Shown piece by piece: positions 1-6,730 of a DNA stretch of 10,288 nucleotides (positions are counted from its first letter, which is position 1; every line of letters begins with the position of its first letter). The translations under genes were made by a program, and so were the position numbers. Location: the NCBI GenBank assembly GCA_902773265.1, contig CACYDZ010000165.1:1-10288 (forward strand). The letters run 5' to 3'. This stretch comes from an uncultured Ruminococcus sp. GTDB taxonomy: Bacteria; Bacillota; Clostridia; Oscillospirales; Acutalibacteraceae. The notes beneath the pieces were generated by a model. It was not told the origin of the DNA. It saw only the letters and a program-made list of their open reading frames with translations, and did no database searches.

Positions 1-140
1 AATTAAAAGTTTTTTGTCCACTTTTTTTCAAAAAAGTGGGCGGGATTGTTAAGGGCGGCAGCCCTTAACGCCGGATTTTAAAGGGCGACAGCCCTTTAAT
101 GGATAAAAATTCAAAACAAAATTTGCATTCGCAAATTTTG
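1..140. repeat. Multi-hairpin intergenic repeat, copy A
   Basis: Four perfect or near-perfect hairpins lie in series: 18-27 with 30-39 (CCAC plus a T-run against an A-run plus GTGG), 48-56 with 61-69 (AAGGGC/GCCCTT core), 78-86 with 91-99 (AAAGGGC/GCCCTTT core), and 117-126 with 131-140 (CAAAATTTGC, loop ATTC, GCAAATTTTG). The same hairpins in the same order recur at 10207-10288 (direct, cut by the window end) and at 5461-5618 (inverted). Arms differ between copies but pairing is mostly kept, as expected for a structured repeat. The element may extend left of the window. I see no ORF and no transposase in it. It resembles the REP-like or MITE-like hairpin repeats common between genes in Ruminococcaceae; that comparison is from memory. 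Confidence 0.8.
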
Positions 141-142
141 AC

Positions 143-161
143 ATACTTATACAATAAGTAT
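143..161. promoter_or_regulatory. 8-bp inverted repeat, candidate operator
   Basis: ATACTTAT (143-150) and ATAAGTAT (154-161) form a perfect 8-bp inverted repeat around ACA. It sits just after repeat copy A and just upstream of the -35 box of the membrane protein gene. The size and symmetry would suit a dimeric DNA-binding repressor. A small hairpin or chance in A+T-rich DNA are alternatives. No regulator is identified. Confidence 0.3.
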
Positions 162-162
162 A

Positions 163-192
163 TTGCCTGTTATGGTACTTTTATGATATAAT
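163..192 (+). promoter_or_regulatory. Sigma-A-type promoter for the 225-1181 gene
   Basis: A perfect TATAAT at 187-192 is preceded by TGA, giving an extended -10 (TG at 184-185). TTGCCT at 163-168 is a fair -35 box with an 18-base spacer. Transcription would start near 199. That lies only a few bases before the ATG at 204 and about 25 before the ATG at 225, which supports the downstream start. Confidence 0.6.
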
Positions 193-224
193 TTTCTCAT
201 GAAATGATAAAATCAGGTGATATG

Positions 225-1181
225 ATGAAAAAATCCAAACTTTTTGAAATTATGAAAAAAATCAATAGAAAAGAGCTTGACCCACAAACTTCTTTATCAG
301 GTATGCTGATTGTAGCAGGAACAGTATTTGTTCTGATGTTTGTCATATATTATTTTACCAAAGATATCATGTATCTTGTATCAGCGATTATCGTAGGTGT
401 ATTGGTAACAGGAAACGGAATCCATTCATATTTCAAAGAAAAGAAAGATGACAGAAAAGCAACAGAGCAGAAGAAATCTCTGGTTCATAACAGCAAATTC
501 AAAGAGGCAAAGTGGCGTGAAGAATTTTACTGTTATAAAGCAAACCATACTTTTGAAACTGTCGATAAAAAGGGAATGAAACACGACCTGAAAAAGCGTT
601 ACAGAACCAAAGATAATTTTTTACTGGTGAAATTAGGTTGTGTTTTTATTTTTTTCGGTATTTTCCTGATAATCTACCAAACGACACCAAGTAATATCGG
701 TATAGGGATTTTCGGAATAGTATTCGGTATTATCCTTACCGTTCGGGGAATTTCTATATTTACGGCAAAGCCCGTAAGAGAATTTTATCGCCGTGACTGT
801 GATTTTGAGATGTTGGAAAAATCCTATAAGAAAGGTAAAATGCTTTCCTATAAAGACAACGGTATCAATCTGGGAACAACACATATCATCGTATATAATC
901 TGAACAATATTTATGCCATAGATTATCGGATTATCTATGATATTGTCAAGAAGATAGTGCGTGTAAAGAAATATAACAACAGTGTAGCCTATGCCGGTGA
1001 CGAATACCGCTATTATGCAGAAATTATGGTAAGAATGCCGTCAGGGTCACATAAGGAAATTGATGTGGAATTTAACGAATATCAATGTGAAATGGTGATT
1101 AATGAATATCGTAAAACCCATTACTCTCCCACACAAGGAAATATTGTTGCCGAACAAATTGATGATACAATATCGGTATAA
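225..1181 (+). CDS. Four-helix membrane protein of unknown function
   Basis: I do not recognise the family. From the ATG at 225 the product is 318 residues. Two hydrophobic hairpins are visible, at about residues 26-44 and 49-66 and at 132-151 and 158-180. A basic, charged stretch of about 65 residues separates them. The C-terminal part (about 183-318) is soluble, mixed alpha/beta and rich in Tyr, with alternating hydrophobic strands that could be a PH-like or similar beta domain; this is only an impression. There is no signal peptide and no catalytic motif. An ATG at 204 is in frame but has no ribosome site and lies almost at the predicted transcript start. AGGTG at 215-219 is well spaced for the ATG at 225. 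The gene appears monocistronic, with about 250 bases of A+T-rich DNA before hprK. It is a real gene by length, promoter and ribosome site. Confidence 0.8.
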   Translation: MKKSKLFEIMKKINRKELDPQTSLSGMLIVAGTVFVLMFVIYYFTKDIMYLVSAIIVGVLVTGNGIHSYFKEKKDDRKATEQKKSLVHNSKFKEAKWREEFYCYKANHTFETVDKKGMKHDLKKRYRTKDNFLLVKLGCVFIFFGIFLIIYQTTPSNIGIGIFGIVFGIILTVRGISIFTAKPVREFYRRDCDFEMLEKSYKKGKMLSYKDNGINLGTTHIIVYNLNNIYAIDYRIIYDIVKKIVRVKKYNNSVAYAGDEYRYYAEIMVRMPSGSHKEIDVEFNEYQCEMVINEYRKTHYSPTQGNIVAEQIDDTISV

Positions 1182-1371
1182 ACAAAGTTCATTTTTCTGA
1201 ATTTTATCCATCTGTTGAATAAAATTTTATTATACAAGATTTGTTATTGAATATATTCATAAAGATAGTGCCAATAAATCTTAAAGAAAACAGTATTTTT
1301 GCGGATAAGATGACAGTAATGTAATTTCTGATAATAAAAGCGAAAAAGTACTTTAATTTTTGTCAATATTT

Positions 1372-1380
1372 TGATATAAT
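1372..1380 (+). promoter_or_regulatory. hprK: Extended -10 promoter for the hprK operon
   Basis: TGATATAAT at 1372-1380 is a perfect extended -10 and matches the one used by the preceding gene. The -35 region (about 1352-1357, TTTAAT) is weak, as is often tolerated with an extended -10. The start would be near 1387, leaving a leader of about 53 bases. The rest of the 1182-1439 gap is A+T-rich, with only weak all-A/U inverted repeats (for example 1200-1207 with 1219-1226). I see no clear terminator for the upstream gene. Confidence 0.55.
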
Positions 1381-1439
1381 AAAAAAAGGTAACCGCAAAG
1401 ATTTTTACAGTATAAGAAAAAAAGAAGGTGAAGATATCT

Positions 1440-2402
1440 ATGAAAGGGAATACAGGATTTAAAGTATCTCTGGAAAAAGTGGTACAGGAGTTACAATTTG
1501 AAGTCATTTATGAACCGTCACCGTTGAAAGATATTTTTCTGACATCATCGAATGTTACCAGACCCGGAATAGAACTGACAGGGTTTCTGGAATTTTATGC
1601 TCCCGACCGTCTGATGTTGTTGGGCAATACCGAATATGCTTATTTAAAGCGTTTCGGAAGTGAACAAAGAACCTATGTGCTGAATAATATTTTGCAAAGA
1701 AAACCTCCTGCCGTCATCATTGCCAGAAATCTGGAAGTTCTTGATGAAATCATGAAAGTAGCTAAAATCTGCAAAGTACCCGTTTTGCGGACGGAAGAAT
1801 CCACTTGCGATATTATGGCATCGCTGATTTCGTTTCTGAAAGCGGAACTTGCACCGAGAATTACCCGACACGGCGTACTGGTGGAAGTCTACGGTGAAGG
1901 TATTTTGCTGACAGGCGACAGCGGTGTGGGAAAAAGTGAAACGGCAATCGAACTGATGAAACGAGGACACCGTCTGATAGCCGATGACGCAGTGGAAATA
2001 CGCAAGGTATCTACAAAAACACTGATAGGAGCGTCTCCCGAAAATATACGGCATTTTGTGGAATTGCGTGGCATAGGTATTATCAATGCCAGACGGATTT
2101 TCGGTATGGGTTCGGTCAAGGTCAGTGAAAAGATAGATATGGTTATCACGCTGGAAAACTGGGATAAATCAAAAGTTTATGACAGAATGGGTATTGATAA
2201 CGAATATACGGAAATACTTGATGTAGAGGTACCATGTCTGACTATTCCCGTCAAACCGGGAAGGAACCTTTCCATTATTATTGAAGTTGCTGCCATGAAT
2301 AACCGTCAGAAAAAGATGGGATACAATGCCGCACAGGAATTACTGGCTAATCTGGGAATGGATATTGGCGTAGAAAAAAATGTCAGAAAACTTGACTGGT
2401 AG
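1440..2402 (+). CDS. hprK: HPr kinase/phosphorylase
   Basis: HprK is a cytoplasmic enzyme that phosphorylates the phosphocarrier HPr on Ser46 using ATP or pyrophosphate, and reverses this by phosphorolysis. It is the sensor for carbon catabolite repression in Firmicutes. The product is 320 residues, a normal length. The N-terminal domain (about 1-125) is the MurF-like HprK domain. The C-terminal kinase domain shows the RHGV segment with the conserved His (about 144), Walker A GDSGVGKS (159-166), the RLIADDAV segment, the family signature ELRGIGIINARRIFG (about 208-222) and the VKPGRN motif (271-276). All key residues are present, so it should be active. I chose the ATG at 1440 because AAGGTG (1425-1430) is 9 bases upstream. 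The in-frame GTG at 1428 would use up that site. It is the first gene of an operon, followed after 15 bases by the DUF4261-like gene. Confidence 0.97.
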   Translation: MKGNTGFKVSLEKVVQELQFEVIYEPSPLKDIFLTSSNVTRPGIELTGFLEFYAPDRLMLLGNTEYAYLKRFGSEQRTYVLNNILQRKPPAVIIARNLEVLDEIMKVAKICKVPVLRTEESTCDIMASLISFLKAELAPRITRHGVLVEVYGEGILLTGDSGVGKSETAIELMKRGHRLIADDAVEIRKVSTKTLIGASPENIRHFVELRGIGIINARRIFGMGSVKVSEKIDMVITLENWDKSKVYDRMGIDNEYTEILDVEVPCLTIPVKPGRNLSIIIEVAAMNNRQKKMGYNAAQELLANLGMDIGVEKNVRKLDW

Positions 2403-2417
2403 ATAAGGAGTAAAAAA

Positions 2418-3497
2418 ATGAGTGACAAAATTTTAAAGTTATACACAGGCGATGATAACGACCATAACGATATATCTGATGAAGAATTTGTCGAGCGTGA
2501 TGAAATTCTGGGTATGATAGATGAGCTGGTGGAAAGTGATGAAATCGAGCCTGAATTAGAGGAACAGTTACAAAAAATTAAACAGCTGATTTCTGATGAT
2601 GACTATATAAAGAAGCTGAATGAAGTTGCTGATAGTGGTGAACAACCAAAAGATATGGAAGAATTTGAAAAACTGATACAGTTACTTGATGACGAAATAT
2701 CCGATGATATAATTGATGAGGGAGAATTTGAGGCATATATTCCCTTATCGAAAGAGGTTGAGGACAATGAATTATTCTTTCAGAATGTGATAAAGACATT
2801 ACAGGAAGAATGGGGAATTAAGGTCAATCTGAACAGCAAACGCAATAAAAAGAGAAATTACAATGAACTGTATATCACCAAAGGCAAAAACACAGTGGAA
2901 ATTTATATAGAGAAAGACATCATTCCCAAAGATTTACTTAAAATGAGTAAAGAAATGAACTATATGTTGTCTGATGAACAGAGAAAAAAGATAAAAAGAT
3001 ACAAAGCCACAGTGGTGATATTTGCATCGGAAGGATATGCTGATATTTTTGAACTTGCCAAACTATTTGTCAAGGTAGTTTATGTATGTGCAAAGCAGAA
3101 GAATGTGACAGGTGTTATACAGAACAGAGTGATGTATGACACAGAGTATTATCTTAGTATGGCAGAAGTCATGAAGAAAAATATATTGCCGATAGCTAAT
3201 CTGATATGGGTGCATATTATTGAGGGAGATTATCCCGACACGGTATGTGCATGGACATCAGGAATGGAACCTCTCGGTTGGGAAGAAATCGAGATAGACA
3301 ATTCCACAAAAAGCGTAGAGGAAATCATCAATTTTATCATGAGTGTAGTAAATTATATTTTATCCAATGATATTGATATAGAAGACGGAGAAAGCATAGA
3401 AATGGAGTCAGAAACCTTTGAAGTAACCCATGATGACAGCCGTTTCCTATTAGGCAATATTACTATGCAGATTGATTATTACAGATATATGGAATGA
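2418..3497 (+). CDS. Acidic DUF4261-like protein
   Basis: The product is 359 residues with no membrane segment or signal peptide. Residues 1-115 are extremely rich in Asp and Glu and look helical, with short acidic patches such as SDEEF, DELVESDE and DDEISDD. The region from about 118 to 335 is mixed alpha/beta. Its C-terminal part, with the AWTSGMEPLGWEEIEI stretch (278-293) followed by a helix, resembles DUF4261 domains, whose members show a Trp-Thr-x-Gly-(Met/Leu) segment before a conserved Gly and an acidic strand. That assignment is from recollection and is moderate. Function is unknown. The ribosome site TAAGGAG (2404-2410) is 7 bases before the ATG. The gene follows hprK after 15 bases, so the two are almost surely cotranscribed. 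Such a gene is not a usual member of the hprK-murB-rapZ cluster. An acidic N-terminus could mediate binding to a basic partner or mimic nucleic acid; this is speculative. Confidence 0.8.
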   Translation: MSDKILKLYTGDDNDHNDISDEEFVERDEILGMIDELVESDEIEPELEEQLQKIKQLISDDDYIKKLNEVADSGEQPKDMEEFEKLIQLLDDEISDDIIDEGEFEAYIPLSKEVEDNELFFQNVIKTLQEEWGIKVNLNSKRNKKRNYNELYITKGKNTVEIYIEKDIIPKDLLKMSKEMNYMLSDEQRKKIKRYKATVVIFASEGYADIFELAKLFVKVVYVCAKQKNVTGVIQNRVMYDTEYYLSMAEVMKKNILPIANLIWVHIIEGDYPDTVCAWTSGMEPLGWEEIEIDNSTKSVEEIINFIMSVVNYILSNDIDIEDGESIEMESETFEVTHDDSRFLLGNITMQIDYYRYME

Positions 3498-3514
3498 AGC
3501 AAATAAAAAAACAT

Positions 3515-3601
3515 AATCCGAACGCGTGAGCCGAAAAAGTTTTTGGCGGTTTTCAAAAGCATAGCCTTTGGACAGGATTTTTAAGGACGGCAGTCCTTAA
3601 A
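3515..3601 (+). repeat. Degenerate hairpin intergenic repeat, copy E
   Basis: The segment opens with AATCCGAACGCGTGAGCCG (3515-3533), nearly the same as AATCCGAACGAAGTGAGCCG at 5642-5661, and then AAAAAGTTTTTG. A degraded first hairpin follows. A perfect 9-bp hairpin closes it: TTTAAGGAC (3580-3588), loop GGCA, GTCCTTAAA (3593-3601). It fills the gap between the DUF4261-like gene and murB and ends 4 bases before the murB ribosome site. The closing hairpin is not followed by a T-run, so it is unlikely to stop transcription. Confidence 0.7.
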
Positions 3602-3623
3602 CCACAGGAGGAACACAGGAACT

Positions 3624-4538
3624 ATGTATTATATTGACAGTATCATCGAAATGGCAGATAATTACGGTTTTGATGTGAAATTAAACGAAAGTATGAGTAA
3701 ACATACTACATTCAAAATAGGCGGTAATGCGGAATTGTTCATTAACGCTAAGCATATTCAGGGACTGATTGACATTCTGTCAAGATGTCAGGTCAACGAA
3801 GTTCCCTATATGATTATCGGAAAAGGTTCAAATCTTCTGGTATCGGATAAAGGTATAGACGGCGTAGTTATCCATCTTGACGGTGACTTTAACCGTATTA
3901 AACTCATAGACAACAAGACAATTTATAGTGGAGCAGGCGTAAGCATGGCAAGATTATGTAATTTTGCTTGTGAACAGGGACTGAGTGGTCTGGAGTTTGC
4001 GTGGGGAATACCCGGAAGTGTTGGCGGAGCGGTTTACATGAACGCAGGAGCATATGGCGGAGAGATGAAAGATGTTGTTCTGTATGCTGACCACATTGAC
4101 AAAGATAACACAGTAGGCAGATTTACGATAGACAAACTGGATATGGATTACCGACACAGTATCTATTGTGATAACGGTTATACAGTAACAGGTGTAGCTT
4201 TACAATTACAGCCGGATTCACAGGTAGAAATACGCAGACGAATGGACGAATATATGAAACGCCGTAAAGACAAACAACCGGTAGAATATCCCAGTGCTGG
4301 AAGTGTATTCAAACGCCCCAAAGGGAATTATGCGGGAACACTCATACAGCAGGCAGGATTGAAAGGCAAGCGTGTAGGAGATGCACAGGTCAGCGAAAAA
4401 CACGCAGGATTTATTATCAATACAGGACATGCAACTTGTAGAGAGGTAAAGACGCTTATCAAATACATACAAAATGCCGTAAAGACAAATTTCGGAGTAG
4501 AACTGGAATGTGAGGTAAAAACAGTAGGAAAGAAATAA
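3624..4538 (+). CDS. murB: UDP-N-acetylenolpyruvoylglucosamine reductase
   Basis: MurB reduces UDP-GlcNAc-enolpyruvate to UDP-MurNAc with NADPH through bound FAD. This is the second committed step of peptidoglycan synthesis, in the cytoplasm. The product is 304 residues, as expected for the shorter (type II) Gram-positive form. Visible motifs are HTTFKIGG (27-34), the FAD-binding IGKGSNLLV (65-73), and GIPGSVGGAVYMNAGAYGGE (128-147). DYRHS holds the conserved Arg177. YPSAGSVFKRP (222-232) holds the proton-donor Ser227. The C-terminal Glu is about residue 297 (LECEV). All catalytic residues are present. AGGAGGAA at 3606-3613 lies 10 bases before the ATG. It lies in the hprK operon downstream of hairpin repeat E, with rapZ 60 bases further on. 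No separate promoter is evident. Confidence 0.97.
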   Translation: MYYIDSIIEMADNYGFDVKLNESMSKHTTFKIGGNAELFINAKHIQGLIDILSRCQVNEVPYMIIGKGSNLLVSDKGIDGVVIHLDGDFNRIKLIDNKTIYSGAGVSMARLCNFACEQGLSGLEFAWGIPGSVGGAVYMNAGAYGGEMKDVVLYADHIDKDNTVGRFTIDKLDMDYRHSIYCDNGYTVTGVALQLQPDSQVEIRRRMDEYMKRRKDKQPVEYPSAGSVFKRPKGNYAGTLIQQAGLKGKRVGDAQVSEKHAGFIINTGHATCREVKTLIKYIQNAVKTNFGVELECEVKTVGKK

Positions 4539-4598
4539 GGCAGTCAGAATCACGGAAAATTTGCTTACGGCTGACGGAAAAAAGGTGGTTGTGAAAAG

Positions 4599-5459
4599 AT
4601 GGAGTTTATTATTGTTATAGGATTATCAGGAGCGGGAAAATCAAGTGCCATGAATACATTGGAGGATATTGATTATTATTGCATAGACAATATCCCGCCC
4701 GTAATGATTTCGACATTTTACGATTTAAGCAAAAATTCATCAGACCCGAAACTCTCCAGGATAGCGGTTGTGACAAATATCCGTGACAGTTCTGATTATA
4801 AAGAATTAAGGCAGGCACTGTCATCTATGCGGCTTAGCGGAGCAGAATATAAAGTACTGTTTCTGGATAGTCGTGATGATGTTCTGATAAGCCGTTACAA
4901 GCAGACCAGACGGAAACACCCTTTACTGGACGCTTGTAACGGTTCAACGGCAGATGCCGTAAAGCTGGAAAGGGAATTGCTTTCGCCAATCCGACAGACA
5001 GCAAATTATATTATTGACAGCACTTTTTTAAGTCCGATACAACTCAAAGAACGGGTAGAAAAGTTGTTTTTGCATTATGACAGCCGTAGTATAACGATAT
5101 CCTGTATGTCATTCGGGTTCAAGTATGGAATTTTAGCGGAGGCAGATTTAGTCTTTGATGTGCGTTGTCTGAAAAATCCGTATTATATTGAGGAACTGAA
5201 ACACAAGACAGGTCTGGATAAAGAAGTCAGGGATTATGTGATGAGTGCGGAAGAGAGTGTGATGATGTACAGCAAGATTGAGGAACTGTTGGATTTTTCC
5301 ATACCGCTTTATGAGAAAGAGGGAAAAAGTCAGCTTACCATAGGGATAGGTTGTACAGGAGGACATCACCGCAGTGTCACATTTGCGTTAATGTTATATA
5401 ATCATCTGACACAGAAAGGTTATCGTGCCATTATCAGTCACAGGGACATTTTAAAATGA
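4599..5459 (+). CDS. rapZ: RapZ/YvcJ family nucleotide-binding protein
   Basis: RapZ (YvcJ in Bacillus) is a cytoplasmic P-loop NTPase-like protein. In enterobacteria it is an RNA-binding adaptor controlling glucosamine-6-phosphate synthase levels. In Firmicutes it sits beside hprK, murB and whiA and affects cell-envelope and competence phenotypes, but its direct target is less clear. The product is 286 residues, a normal length. Seen here are Walker A GLSGAGKS (8-15), CIDNIPP (28-34), RYKQTRRKHPL (99-109), SFGFKYG (171-177), DVRCLKNPYY (187-196) and the C-terminal IGCTGGHHRSV (250-260), all family hallmarks. AAAGGTGG (about 4581-4588) precedes the ATG by 10 bases. It is cotranscribed with murB. 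A hairpin with a T-rich tail begins 7 bases after its stop. Confidence 0.96.
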   Translation: MEFIIVIGLSGAGKSSAMNTLEDIDYYCIDNIPPVMISTFYDLSKNSSDPKLSRIAVVTNIRDSSDYKELRQALSSMRLSGAEYKVLFLDSRDDVLISRYKQTRRKHPLLDACNGSTADAVKLERELLSPIRQTANYIIDSTFLSPIQLKERVEKLFLHYDSRSITISCMSFGFKYGILAEADLVFDVRCLKNPYYIEELKHKTGLDKEVRDYVMSAEESVMMYSKIEELLDFSIPLYEKEGKSQLTIGIGCTGGHHRSVTFALMLYNHLTQKGYRAIISHRDILK

Positions 5460-5460
5460 A

Positions 5461-5618
5461 TATGTCAAAATTTGCATACGCAAATTTTGTTTGAGTTTTT
5501 AGCCGATTAAAGGGCTGCCGCATAGTGTCTGTGTTCCCAACCCTTTAAAATCCTGCTAAGGGGCTTTGCCCCTTAACCCCACAAGCCTTTGAAAAGGCTT
5601 GACCGAAACTTTCAGTTG
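5461..5618. repeat. Multi-hairpin intergenic repeat, copy B (inverted)
   Basis: Read on the - strand, this segment matches copy A over its length. It has the CAAAATTTGC/GCAAATTTTG hairpin (5466-5475 with 5480-5489), the AAAGGG hairpin, the AAGGGGC/GCCCCTT hairpin near 5558-5575, and a final AAGCC-TTT/AAA-GGCTT hairpin near 5583-5600. Compared with copies A and C, about 20 extra bases (5521-5540) lie in the loop of the AAAGGG hairpin. Arm sequences differ from copy A while pairing is kept, for example AAGCCTTT against AAAGGCTT. Confidence 0.75.
5466..5500 (+). terminator. Possible intrinsic terminator after rapZ, within copy B
   Basis: A perfect 10-bp stem (CAAAATTTGC at 5466-5475, GCAAATTTTG at 5480-5489, loop ATAC) is followed by TTTGAGTTTTT. 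It lies 7 bases past the rapZ stop. The stem is A/U-rich and the T-run is interrupted by GAG, so termination may be partial, with some readthrough into whiA. In copy A the same hairpin points the other way. Confidence 0.4.
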
Positions 5619-5641
5619 TCATAGCTGAACCTCTGATAAAC

Positions 5642-5768
5642 AATCCGAACGAAGTGAGCCGAAAAAGTTTTTGTCGAACTTTTTTCAAAAAGTTCGTGGG
5701 GTTCAGGGGCAACGCCCCTGATAGGGGTTCGGGGGCAACGCCCATGATAGGGGGCAAAGTCCCCGACA
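5642..5768. repeat. Hairpin intergenic repeat, copy D (direct)
   Basis: The segment starts with AATCCGAACGAAGTGAGCCG, shared with copy E. A perfect stem follows (CGAACTTTTT at 5675-5684 with AAAAAGTTCG at 5687-5696, loop TC). Next come G+C-rich hairpins: CAGGGGC/GCCCCTG (5704-5710 with 5714-5720), a second imperfect one, and GGGGCAAAGTCCCC near 5751-5764. It has the opposite polarity to copy B, only about 23 bases away. The whiA ribosome site begins 16 bases after it. No protein-coding gene is credible in 5460-5796. Confidence 0.7.
5698..5749. repeat. 26-base tandem duplication
   Basis: Two adjacent 26-base units, 5698-5723 and 5724-5749, match at 24 of 26 positions. Each begins GGGGTTC and contains GGGGCAACGCCC. 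The two differences (position 8 A/G, position 21 C/A) weaken the hairpin in the second unit. A third partial, altered unit (GGGGCAAAGTCCCC) follows. This points to local slippage growth of the G+C-rich hairpin module inside copy D. Confidence 0.85.
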
Positions 5769-5796
5769 AGGCAAGGAAAAAACAGGAGTATAGAAA

Positions 5797-6711
5797 ATGT
5801 CATTTTCATCAGATACCAAAAAAGAGATATGTCAGTATCATGACAAACGCAACGGAGAAATGCTTGCAGAATGTTACGGAATGTTGCTGTTCAGCCGACA
5901 GTTTTCAGAAAAGCAGATTGTTTTCAATACAGAGAATATTTTTGTCATCAACCGTTTTGTACATAATATCAGCGAATGTTTTGGTGTTATTGTCGAAAAG
6001 AAATCCGTACTCACCCAACGACACGGTGGAGGAAACATTTTTACAGCGACAGTAATACTGGAAAGTGACTGTCAGAAGATTTTCCGCCACTTTGGATACA
6101 GCGGAAAACAGATTAACCGCCGTATCAATTATGCTATACTGGAAGATGATATCTGCGTATCAGCATTTTTACGGGGAGTATTTCTTGCTTGTGGTTCAGT
6201 CAATAATCCCGAAAAAGATTATCATCTTGAATTTGCGGTACCATACAAAAATCTGTGTCGTGACCTTATCAAAATTATCAGTACAGAAGAAAGACTGATG
6301 TATACGCTGAAAATTGTAGAAAGAAAAGGTATATATGTTGCTTATCTGAAAGACAGTGAACAGATTTCTGATTTTCTGGCATTCATCAATGCACCTGTTG
6401 CATCTATGCAGATTATCGAAACGAAAATTCTGAAAGAAATCCGCAACAATGCCAACAGAAAGACCAATTCAGAAGTTGCCAACATGAAAAAGACCATTAC
6501 GGCTTCAATGAAACAGAAGAAAGCCATTGAAAAAATCAGAGATACTGTAGGGTTGGAAAGTCTGAGTGACGAGTTGCGTCAGGTAGCGGTATTAAGGCTT
6601 GAAAATCCCGAAATGTCATTGAGAGAAATCGGAGAGAGAACTATTCCGCCCGTGAGCAGAAGTGGAGTCAATCACCGTATGCAGAAACTGTTGGAAATAG
6701 CACAAGAATAA
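5797..6711 (+). CDS. whiA: WhiA-family DNA-binding regulator
   Basis: WhiA is a cytoplasmic DNA-binding protein conserved in Gram-positives. It is a sporulation/division activator in Streptomyces and is linked to chromosome segregation and division in Bacillus. The product is 304 residues, normal for the family. The N-terminus MSFSSDTKKEI matches the family start. The LAGLIDADG-like fold spans about 20-200, including AFLRGVFLACGSVNNPEKDYHLEF-type sequence (123-146) and the KDSEQISDFL helix (185-194). NRKTNSEVANMKKT follows at 220-233. The C-terminal HTH reaches from LSDELRQVA (256-264) through LREIGE to PPVSRSGVNHRMQKL (284-298). AGGAG (5784-5788) lies 8 bases before the ATG. It is separated from rapZ by hairpin repeats B and D and may be read from the hprK operon. 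A weak possible promoter (TTGTCA at 5616-5621, then TGATAAACAAT) lies between the repeats. No yvcK lies between rapZ and whiA. Confidence 0.95.
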   Translation: MSFSSDTKKEICQYHDKRNGEMLAECYGMLLFSRQFSEKQIVFNTENIFVINRFVHNISECFGVIVEKKSVLTQRHGGGNIFTATVILESDCQKIFRHFGYSGKQINRRINYAILEDDICVSAFLRGVFLACGSVNNPEKDYHLEFAVPYKNLCRDLIKIISTEERLMYTLKIVERKGIYVAYLKDSEQISDFLAFINAPVASMQIIETKILKEIRNNANRKTNSEVANMKKTITASMKQKKAIEKIRDTVGLESLSDELRQVAVLRLENPEMSLREIGERTIPPVSRSGVNHRMQKLLEIAQE

Positions 6712-6730
6712 AGAAAGCGAAAGTGAATTT

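Noticed and set aside
138..164. Promoter using TTGACA at 138 with TATATT at 159
   Set aside because: The spacer is only 15 bases and a better extended -10 promoter lies downstream at 163-192.
1428..1439. GTG start for hprK
   Set aside because: The GTG overlaps the AAGGTG ribosome site that serves the ATG at 1440.
1644..2149. - strand ORFs inside hprK
   Set aside because: They are antisense shadows of a well-conserved gene, with no family features.
1..5618. Composite transposon bounded by inverted copies A and B
   Set aside because: The interval holds housekeeping genes in a familiar order, no transposase, and further repeat copies outside and inside it. Inverted placement is better explained by a dispersed repeat.
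5698..5764. CRISPR-like array
   Set aside because: The 26-base units are directly adjacent with no spacers, and no cas genes are present.
5545..5809. Two - strand ORFs over the hairpin repeats
   Set aside because: Both translate the G+C-rich repeat modules, giving related Pro/Gly-rich strings in different frames. Neither has a promoter or ribosome site.
5654..6055. 133-codon + strand ORF across repeat D and the start of whiA
   Set aside because: It is in another frame over an intergenic repeat and a certain whiA start. It has no ribosome site and a low-complexity translation of repeat sequence.
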